A stretch of DNA of 64,000 nt, taken from NCBI RefSeq assembly GCF_008711155.1, contig NZ_VUYQ01000004.1:147627-211626 (forward strand), in the 5' to 3' direction. Source of the stretch: Dechloromonas sp. CZR5 (lineage in GTDB: Bacteria; Pseudomonadota; Gammaproteobacteria; Burkholderiales; Rhodocyclaceae). Position 1 is the stretch's first letter; every line of letters begins with the position of its first letter. The position numbers and the translations under genes were made by a program. Positions 57,707 through 64,000 of this stretch are shown here, piece after piece. The notes under the pieces were generated by a model. The model was not told the origin of the DNA, ran no database searches, and saw only the letters and a list, made by a program, of their open reading frames with translations.

Positions 57707-58735
57707 ATGAGACGGACTGCAAAAAGACTGGTCGCCATGATAATCGGGATGGGAGGCTTGCTGTTGGCGGCGGCCCCGGTTTTTTCCGCGAGTGCGACGC
57801 CCGATCCGGTCGCTTTTACCAACAGCATGGAACTCGGCGATGTTCGCCAGGCCGAGCAGTGGCTGGATGCCGGCATGTCGCCCGATTACACGGGCAGCCG
57901 GATCGGTAGCGGACTGATGATCGGGGCCTGGGAAGGCAAGATCGAACTGATGCGGCTGTTCATTTCGCGCGGGGCGAATATCGATTTTCTCAACGCCAAC
58001 GGCGAATCGGCGCTGGCCCTGGCTGCGTGGCGCGGGCAACTCGAGGCGGTCAAATGGTTGCTGGAACGGGGTGCGCGGATCAACGCGCCGAGCCGGAAAT
58101 GGTCGGCACTGCACTACGCCGTGTTCAGCGGACACGCCGAGGTGGCCGATTACCTGATCGAGCAGGGGGCGGATATCAACGCCCAAAGCACCAATGGTTC
58201 CAGCGTACTGATGATGGCGGTTTATGAAGGGCATCAGGATATGGCGCGCAAGCTGATCGAAAAGGGCGCCGATCGGACGCCGAAAAACGATTGGGGCGAT
58301 GGCGCGCTGGAATGGGCGATGCGGCAGAATCGCCTGGAGATCGCCCGCATGGTCAGCAAGCCGGAAGAGTTCAACATCGCTGTCGCCAAGCCCAAGGAGA
58401 GTTGGGGCGAACCGGTGCGTTCCTTGCGCACCTCGAAGGAACTCGAAAATCTCCTCAATATTCGTGAAACCCTGGTCAAGCGCGGTTTTTCGACCGAGGC
58501 GGTGGACAAGCGCATTTCCGTCGAGCGGATGCGTATCGTACGCTCCGAAATGGACAGGACCACGCCGGGCCGGGCCGCCACCATGGAAATCACGGCAAGC
58601 CGCGCCAAGCCGCAGGAGCAGTCGACCCAGATCATTTACGACGACAAGGGCAAGGCCGTCGGCTACAAGGCGCCGCCGGCGACTTACTTCGGAACGCCGA
58701 AAATGCCGCCCAAGGCACCGGTCAGGAATTACTGA
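57707..58735 (+). CDS. Exported ankyrin-repeat protein
   Basis: 342 residues from MRRTAKRLVAMIIGMGGLLL, with a signal peptide cleaved near VFSASA. At least four ankyrin repeats fill about 45-220: GSGLMIGAWEGKIELMRLFI, GESALALAAWRGQLEAVKWL, WSALHYAVFSGHAEVADYLI and GSSVLMMAVYEGHQDMARKL. A charged C-terminal part (about 230-342) is unassigned and ends in KMPPKAPVRNY. Probably a periplasmic protein-binding scaffold. It shares a 37-bp divergent region with the TonB-like gene. Confidence 0.85.
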   Translation: MRRTAKRLVAMIIGMGGLLLAAAPVFSASATPDPVAFTNSMELGDVRQAEQWLDAGMSPDYTGSRIGSGLMIGAWEGKIELMRLFISRGANIDFLNANGESALALAAWRGQLEAVKWLLERGARINAPSRKWSALHYAVFSGHAEVADYLIEQGADINAQSTNGSSVLMMAVYEGHQDMARKLIEKGADRTPKNDWGDGALEWAMRQNRLEIARMVSKPEEFNIAVAKPKESWGEPVRSLRTSKELENLLNIRETLVKRGFSTEAVDKRISVERMRIVRSEMDRTTPGRAATMEITASRAKPQEQSTQIIYDDKGKAVGYKAPPATYFGTPKMPPKAPVRNY

Positions 58736-58824
58736 GACGGTATGGGCGGAACTGGACGGAGGTCCAATTGCAAAGGCCGCCGGGCTGATGCAGACTCCTC
58801 CGCATGACAAAGGAAGGAGCCGGC

Positions 58825-59157
58825 ATGCTTTACGTGAGCAGGGACGATCAGGGGCAGATCAGCGAATTGCATTCGACGCCCGTCAGGGAGGCGCAGGAGT
58901 TGCTGCCCAGTGATCATCCCGATGTACTCCAGTTTCTCCACGAACGCTGGCGGCAGAGCGAACTGGATCAGCTGGACCGGGGCTTCGTGCGGGCTGTCGA
59001 GGACTTGATCGAGTTGCTGATTGCCAAGGAGGTGATCATGTTCACCGATCTGCCGGCCAAGGTTCAGGAAAAACTGCTGCGCCGCAAGGAAGTGCGTCAG
59101 CAGACCCATTACCTTGGCGGAATGGGCGTTGGTGGCGACGACATCATTCCGCTGTGA
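58825..59157 (+). CDS. Hypothetical protein (110 aa)
   Basis: 110 residues from MLYVSRDDQGQISELHSTPV; this ATG is preferred over the one at 58804 because GGAAGGAG (58812-58819) precedes it. The N-terminal pattern and the acidic/helical middle (FVRAVEDLIELLIAKEVIMF, FTDLPAKVQEKLLRRKEVRQ) are typical of a small cytoplasmic family widespread in Betaproteobacteria, sometimes labelled, without good cause, as tryptophan-synthase-beta-like. Function unknown. Convergent with the FixJ-type regulator. Confidence 0.75.
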   Translation: MLYVSRDDQGQISELHSTPVREAQELLPSDHPDVLQFLHERWRQSELDQLDRGFVRAVEDLIELLIAKEVIMFTDLPAKVQEKLLRRKEVRQQTHYLGGMGVGGDDIIPL

Positions 59158-59208
59158 CGTCTCCCGGCCGCTGACCGGTCATTGACGACAGGGCGGCGTC
59201 GCCACGGC

Positions 59209-59817
59209 TCAGTGCACCGACATCACGGCCTTGACCAGTTCGGCCAGGGTGCGCACGCCCATCTTCTCCATGACCCGCGCCCGGTGGGCTTCGACGGTCT
59301 TCATGCTGATGTTCAGGTCGTCGGCGATCTGCTTGTTCAACTTGCCGGCGACGACGAGGTCCATCACCTCGCGCTCGCGCTGGGTGAGTTGATCCAGTCG
59401 TGACGAAATGGCGCCGTCGCGCTGGCGGCGTTCCGCTTGTTCCCGGTCGAGCCCCAGGGCGCGGACGATACGCGATAGCAGGTCTTCGTTGTGGAACGGT
59501 TTTTCGATGAAATCGCAGGCGCCACGCTGCAGGGCGCTGACCGCCATCGGAACGTCGCCATGGCCGGTGACGAAGATGACCGGCAACTGCGAGCCCAGGC
59601 TGTCGAGCTTCTCCTGTAGTTCGAGCCCGCTCATTTCCGGCATGCGGACATCGAGTACCAGGCATCCGCGCATATCGTCGCGATAAGCCTTGAGAAAGGC
59701 CTCCGCCGAGTCGAAGCAGGCGACCTTGTAGCCTTCTCCTTCCAGGAGCCAGGTCATCGAATCGCGCATGGCCTCGTCGTCATCGACCACATGAATGGTT
59801 TGTGTCTGCTCACTCAT
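59209..59817 (-). CDS. FixJ/NarL-type response regulator
   Basis: 202 residues from MSEQTQTIHVVDDDEAMRDS. Receiver with DDDE, acceptor Asp in CLVLDVRMPEMSGLEL, Thr in FVTGHGDVPMAV and Lys in IEKPFHNEDL, the FixJ/TtrR subgroup. The C-terminal LuxR-type HTH is LDQLTQREREVMDLVVAGKL, then NKQIADDLNISMKTVEAHRA. It overlaps the preceding kinase by 8 bp, forming a cognate pair. Likely controls sigma-70 promoters of unknown genes. Confidence 0.93.
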   Translation of the reverse strand: MSEQTQTIHVVDDDEAMRDSMTWLLEGEGYKVACFDSAEAFLKAYRDDMRGCLVLDVRMPEMSGLELQEKLDSLGSQLPVIFVTGHGDVPMAVSALQRGACDFIEKPFHNEDLLSRIVRALGLDREQAERRQRDGAISSRLDQLTQREREVMDLVVAGKLNKQIADDLNISMKTVEAHRARVMEKMGVRTLAELVKAVMSVH

Positions 59818-62209
59818 TGCTATCCCCGTTGCTTTCCTCGGTCGGTACGGTGAAGTGGAACTCGGTACCGCCATCCCGCCGTGGGCTGACCCACAGTCGC
59901 CCTTGGTGGAACTCGATGATGGAGCGGCAAATGGCAAGCCCGATCCCCATCCCTTCCGGCTTGGTCGTGTAGAAGGGGGCGAAAATCTTCTCGACGTCCT
60001 CTGCCGCAAGTCCATGACCCTGATCCGAAACGGTGACCTCCATCATCCGCTCGTCGACCAGTCGGGCCAGCAGGCGCAACTGGCGTCGCTCGACCGGAAT
60101 GTCGTTCATGGCTTCGATGCCGTTCTTCACCAGATTGAGCAGTACCTGTTCGATCATGATGCGGTCAACGACGATGCGTGGCAAGTCCTCGGGGATGTCC
60201 ACGATGATCTGCGTTCCGGTGCGCTGGGCTTCGATGTCGGCGAAGGCGCGGGCTTCGTCGATCAGTTCCGGCAAGGCAATGGGTTGCCGGTTGGGGTCGC
60301 CTTTCTTGACCATGTCGCGCATGCGGCGAATGATCTTGCCGGCCCGCTCGGCCTGGCTCGATGCTTTCTGCATGGCGATCAGCAGATCGTCCAGCTTGTA
60401 GTTGCCGGCCTGCATGCGCTTGACGCAGCCGGCGCAGTAATTGGCGATGGCCGACAGTGGCTGGTTCAGCTCGTGGGCCAGCGACGAGGCCATCTCGCCC
60501 ATGGTGATCAGACGCGAGGTTTGTTCCAGGCGCTTCTGCTGCTGCAGGTTGACTTCGTCGATGTGCTTGCGGTCGGTAATGTCGGCAGCTACCTGGACGC
60601 GGACGGTACGGCCGTCCACCCAGCGGATGGCGCGCTCGTGCAGGTGGTACCAGTGGCCCGACAGGGCGTGCTGGATTTCGCCGTCGTAGATTTCGCAGGG
60701 CAGTTCCTCGCCGCCGATCAGCGCCGGGTCGTGCAGGTAGGCATCGGGCGGCGGGCGGCAGGGGGCGGTGACCAGCGCCGTGTCGCGGCCGACGGCGTCG
60801 AATCCGTAAATGTTCTGGAAAGCCCGGTTGGCGAACAGGATCTCGCCGCTCTGGGCATCGGCAACGTGCACGGCCGAATCGAGGCCGTCGATGACCGTGA
60901 CGAAGCGCTCGTGAGCGCGCTCCAGTTCGACACGGACCCGCTTGGGTTCGGTGATGTCGTTCAGCGAGGCCATCCAGCCGATCTGCTGGCCGTTGGTGTC
61001 GATCAGCGGCGAGAAGTAGAGGCGCACGTCAAAACGTTCGCCGTTCTTGCGCATGATCCGCATTTCGAAGCCGCTGGCCGGCGCCTTTCCGGCCAGGGCC
61101 GTGTCGATGTTGTTCTGCAGCTTGTCGAATTCCTCGGGCGGCCAGTAAGGGTAGGGCGGCTTGATGCCGACCAGCTCATTTTCGTTGAAGCCGGTCATCC
61201 GGCAGAACGAGGCGTTGACGAAGGTGATCCGGCCGTCGAGGTCGATGGCGCGCAGCCCGGTGATGAGCGAGTTCGACATGGCCTGGCGGAAGGCGTAGGC
61301 CGCCCGCAATTCCTCTTCGGTGGCGGCGCGATGCCTGGCGTGGCGGCGCAGCAGGATCAGGGTGACCGTTGCGATCAAGGTCAGGACGATGATCAATGCG
61401 GCAGGAAGGAAGGGGAGCCAGGCGCCGCCGCCGCGATAGGCGACGATGTTCAGCCCGAGCCGGTTGTTCGGCAGCTCCAGGTTGATCAGGCCCGAGAGCT
61501 GGCGATCCGTCGGCTTCACTGAGGAATTGCTGTAAACCTCCCGGTTGTCGGCGCTGACGACGGTCAGGCTGTAGCGGGTCGTGAAGACGGCGGGCAGCGT
61601 GGACCTGAGCAGGCCCTCCAGCGATTGCAGGGCGATGAAGGCGCCCAGGTCGGCACTGCCGCGCTGGACCGGGAGAATGATGTCATGGAGCGCGCGCTGG
61701 GTGACATCCCGATAGTCCGGGGAAACCAGTTCCCGACGGGTGCGCAGTGCTTCCTGCAAGGCGCTCAGCCGGTTGCCTTCGATCTGCTCGCCGACAAAGG
61801 TCGCCGTTGCTTCGTTGGGCGCTACCCATTCGACCTTGCCGTCGGTATTGACCCAGATAATGGCCTGGATTTCGCTGTTTTCCCGCACGTAGCGCGAAGC
61901 GCGAACCTGGAAGGTCTCGTAGGTCAGTTGTTTGAATTCCTGCTCGCGCCCCAATTCGGCCAGGAAGTCCTGGTGGGCGTGGAGGCGGGATTCGATGGTC
62001 CGCTCCGCCCAGTGCATGTCGCCCTCCAGGGCCGAGCGGGCCGTATCCAGCTCGCGCCACTGGAGTATGGCGGTGACAATGAGCATGGCTACGGCAAAAA
62101 CACCGATTGCGAAATAGGGGGCAAGCCAGAGCCAGGTTTGTTTTGGGGACTTGGACGGGACGCGTGGCAACATGGCCGAATTCTTCGTCTGTCCGGGTTT
62201 TACGGCCAT
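59810..62209 (-). CDS. PAS-domain sensor histidine kinase (DctS/FixL-like)
   Basis: 799 residues. TM1 near 30-50 (YFAIGVFAVAMLIVTAIL), a periplasmic domain of about 235 residues (DctB/CHASE-like, with IQAIIWVNTDGKVEWVAPNE), TM2 near 290 (LPAALIIVLTLIATVTLILL), PAS1 (RAIDLDGRITFVNASFCRMT), PAS2 (VIDGLDSAVHVADAQSGEIL, NRAFQNIYGF), HisKA with MASSLAHELNQPLSAIANY, and HATPase ending KPEGMGIGLAICRSIIEFHQ. The periplasmic fold suggests a C4-dicarboxylate or similar ligand. The next sensor gene lies 44 bp upstream. Confidence 0.92.
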   Translation of the reverse strand: MAVKPGQTKNSAMLPRVPSKSPKQTWLWLAPYFAIGVFAVAMLIVTAILQWRELDTARSALEGDMHWAERTIESRLHAHQDFLAELGREQEFKQLTYETFQVRASRYVRENSEIQAIIWVNTDGKVEWVAPNEATATFVGEQIEGNRLSALQEALRTRRELVSPDYRDVTQRALHDIILPVQRGSADLGAFIALQSLEGLLRSTLPAVFTTRYSLTVVSADNREVYSNSSVKPTDRQLSGLINLELPNNRLGLNIVAYRGGGAWLPFLPAALIIVLTLIATVTLILLRRHARHRAATEEELRAAYAFRQAMSNSLITGLRAIDLDGRITFVNASFCRMTGFNENELVGIKPPYPYWPPEEFDKLQNNIDTALAGKAPASGFEMRIMRKNGERFDVRLYFSPLIDTNGQQIGWMASLNDITEPKRVRVELERAHERFVTVIDGLDSAVHVADAQSGEILFANRAFQNIYGFDAVGRDTALVTAPCRPPPDAYLHDPALIGGEELPCEIYDGEIQHALSGHWYHLHERAIRWVDGRTVRVQVAADITDRKHIDEVNLQQQKRLEQTSRLITMGEMASSLAHELNQPLSAIANYCAGCVKRMQAGNYKLDDLLIAMQKASSQAERAGKIIRRMRDMVKKGDPNRQPIALPELIDEARAFADIEAQRTGTQIIVDIPEDLPRIVVDRIMIEQVLLNLVKNGIEAMNDIPVERRQLRLLARLVDERMMEVTVSDQGHGLAAEDVEKIFAPFYTTKPEGMGIGLAICRSIIEFHQGRLWVSPRRDGGTEFHFTVPTEESNGDSNE

Positions 62210-62253
62210 TGGTACTTACCCTAAGCCGAATGACCGGAGGATACCGGCGGCTC

Positions 62254-64000
62254 TCAGGCTGACGTGCTATCCGGGGCCGGTGCCGTCAGCGGGATATTCA
62301 GTTCGAATGTCGTGCCCTGGCCGGTGGTACTGCTCACCGAGATGCTTCCGCCGAGTATGTTGGAGGCAATGTTGTGGGCGATGTGCAGACCGAGCCCCGT
62401 GCCGCCGCGTCCCATCCGGGTGGTGACGAAGGGATCGAATATTCGCGACAGCATGTCGGGGGCGATGCCGATGCCGTCGTCGCCGATGCGCAGCTTCAGG
62501 CGATCCGACTCGGCTTCGGCATGCACCGTGATCGTGCCGCGATCCCGGTCGCTGAAAGCATGGACCGTGGCATTGGTGATCAGGTTGGTGATGATCTGGC
62601 CCAGGGGCCCGGGGTAGCTATCCATCGTGATGGCCGGTGGAATGTCCAGGCTGAGCTTGGCAACGCTGTGCTTGAGCGTCGGGCCCAGGGTCAGGGCGAT
62701 TTCCCGGACGGCTTCGTCAAGCTTGAAGCTGCGGCGCTGGGAGCTGGTCTGGTCCGCGGCAACCTGCTTGAAGCTGGTCACCAGTTCGGCCGCGCGTTCC
62801 AGGTTGCGCTCGGCAATCGTCGATCCGGTGTCGATTGCTTCGACGAAACTGTCGAGCACGGAGCGCTTCATGCCGTTCGCACTGTCTGCGCGGAAGCGCT
62901 TGAGCGAGTCCCGCATGGTGCTTACGGCCATTACGCCATTGCCGATAGGGGTGTTCAGTTCATGTGCTACGCCTGCTACAAGGGAGCCCAGGGAGGCCAG
63001 CTTTTCCGAGCGAACCAGTTCGTTTTGGGCAAGTTTCAGATGTTCGACGGTGGTCGATAGCTCGGTATTGGCCTTGCGCAGTTGTTCGGTTCGTTTCTGG
63101 ACGCGGACCTCCAGCTCGGCATTGAGTTCGCGTACCTCGCCTTCGATACGGCGAAACTCGGTAATGTCTTCGACCACCCAGATCGTCCGCTTGGCGCCGC
63201 CGATCTCGACCGCGCGCGCCTGAAGGAGTGCGAGAAATTCGCTGCCGTCCTGGCGGCACATCCAGCTTTCGATCTGGCCGATATCCTGTTTGTCCAGCAG
63301 GGAGAGCATCGCTTCGCGGTCGGTACGGTGCTTCCAGAGCCCCAGCTCCAGCCCGGTCTTGCCGACTATCTGGTCGCGTTGATAACCGAACAGTCGCAGG
63401 ATGGCTTCGTTGGCCCGGGCGAAAACGAAGCTGGGGCTCGGCTCGGTCAGCAGCATGCCGACGGGCGACGATTCGACGATGGTTTCCAGTTCCCGCTCGC
63501 GTTCTCGAATCGCATTTGACATGCGCTCGATGTCGGTGGACAGCTGGTTCAGTTCGATGACCGAACTGCGGGGCCAGTCGCCACCGGTTTTTCCTTCAAC
63601 CAGTTGCCTGGCGCGTTCGGCAATGGCGTCGATGGGGCGGGCGGTGCGGGCCGCCCAGACCGGCGCGAACAGCAGGCTGAGCAGCATCAGGGAAATCATC
63701 GCGGTGACGCCCAGGTTGAGCGCTGTGCGCAATTGCGGGGAGGCCAGGCCAGCCGGCGTGCGCACGATGAAATACCAGTTCATCAGCGCCGATCGGGACA
63801 CGGCCATGTCGTAGCTCCGGCCTTCGAAACGGCCTTGGTCGACGGCCTGGAATTTCGTTTGCGCCTGGGAAAATACCGGCAGGTTGGCCACGTTGACCAC
63901 GCCGACGCGCTCGCTATGCTCGGAGTCGGCCAGGATGTCGCCATAGCCGTCGGTAACCCAGATTGACCAGTCGGCCTGGGTGCTCGAATCGGTGACCGTG
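62254..64000 (-). CDS. Cache/PAS sensor histidine kinase, 5' part outside window
   Basis: The open frame continues to the window edge, giving about 582 visible residues. The N-terminal visible part (WSIWVTDGYGDILADSEHSE, GRSYDMAVSRSALMNWYFIV) resembles a dCache sensor. It is followed by a TM helix (ALNLGVTAMISLMLLSLLFA), HAMP, PAS (ESSPVGMLLTEPSPSFVFAR), a coiled coil (RTEQLRKANTELSTTVEHLK), HisKA (GSLVAGVAHELNTPIGNGVM) and HATPase (IGDDGIGIAPDMLSRIFDPF). It is tandem with the kinase-regulator pair downstream and may share its regulator. Ligand unknown. Confidence 0.88.
   Translation of the reverse strand, partial: TVTDSSTQADWSIWVTDGYGDILADSEHSERVGVVNVANLPVFSQAQTKFQAVDQGRFEGRSYDMAVSRSALMNWYFIVRTPAGLASPQLRTALNLGVTAMISLMLLSLLFAPVWAARTARPIDAIAERARQLVEGKTGGDWPRSSVIELNQLSTDIERMSNAIRERERELETIVESSPVGMLLTEPSPSFVFARANEAILRLFGYQRDQIVGKTGLELGLWKHRTDREAMLSLLDKQDIGQIESWMCRQDGSEFLALLQARAVEIGGAKRTIWVVEDITEFRRIEGEVRELNAELEVRVQKRTEQLRKANTELSTTVEHLKLAQNELVRSEKLASLGSLVAGVAHELNTPIGNGVMAVSTMRDSLKRFRADSANGMKRSVLDSFVEAIDTGSTIAERNLERAAELVTSFKQVAADQTSSQRRSFKLDEAVREIALTLGPTLKHSVAKLSLDIPPAITMDSYPGPLGQIITNLITNATVHAFSDRDRGTITVHAEAESDRLKLRIGDDGIGIAPDMLSRIFDPFVTTRMGRGGTGLGLHIAHNIASNILGGSISVSSTTGQGTTFELNIPLTAPAPDSTSA

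Overview
The window is GC-rich, gene-dense bacterial chromosome. Gene content suggests a betaproteobacterium, most likely Rhodocyclales (Dechloromonas/Azonexus-like). The evidence is a monomeric and a dimeric NADP isocitrate dehydrogenase together with AceK, three-gene pntA/pntAb/pntB, cytochrome c4, CreBC, RstAB-like and FixLJ/DctS-like sensors, several chemoreceptors, and recurring TAAAAT-type -10 elements. This is inference from gene content; no rRNA or tRNA gene is present to confirm it. I see no insertion sequence, prophage, CRISPR array or integrase.

Layout. 1-4110: an electrophile/redox cluster on the minus strand (TetR regulator, Old Yellow Enzyme reductase, DMT exporter, luciferase-like monooxygenase, MFS transporter cut by the window edge). 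Two identical operator palindromes lie before the regulator and before the reductase. 4317-5839: a 58-residue orphan ORF and tyrS share a bidirectional terminator. 6058-8882: an RNA-ligase locus on the plus strand. It has a promoter, a 10-codon leader ORF, a terminator and hairpins, then rtcB with a single-base frameshift, a small basic protein and a protein with an EIQSDW motif familiar from phage polyvalent proteins. 9085-12152: creB, a MOSC protein, creC and a cytosine deaminase of the yeast type. 12216-19661: a five-gene operon encoding SWIM, DUF5691, MoxR AAA+, DUF5682 and VWA proteins.

19963-32487: mostly housekeeping (purM, rlpA, a response regulator, miaA, mutL, an orphan solute-binding protein, a DedA protein, a lipoprotein, purN, a DUF3108 protein, an rsmB-type methyltransferase, an MscS channel), much of it with ATGA or TGATG overlaps that imply translational coupling. 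32625-37422: a TonB-dependent receptor, then two tiny membrane-type proteins preceded by 10-bp-phased direct repeats, beside an RstBA-like two-component pair. 37549-42831: dsbB, rpmG, rpmB, radC, coaBC, dut, cytochrome c4 and a chemoreceptor.

42903-52862 is an NADPH/isocitrate node: transhydrogenase pntAB, aceK, a divergent monomeric icd, an acyltransferase, and the dimeric icd that carries the AceK-target serine. 52927-64000: murI, a type III CoA-transferase, a Cache chemoreceptor, a TonB-like protein divergent from an ankyrin-repeat protein, and three signalling genes (FixJ-type regulator, PAS histidine kinase, and a second sensor kinase cut by the window edge). The loci with most potential novelty are the RtcB/EIQSDW operon with its structured leader, the SWIM-MoxR-VWA operon, and the small membrane-protein pair at 34860-35188.
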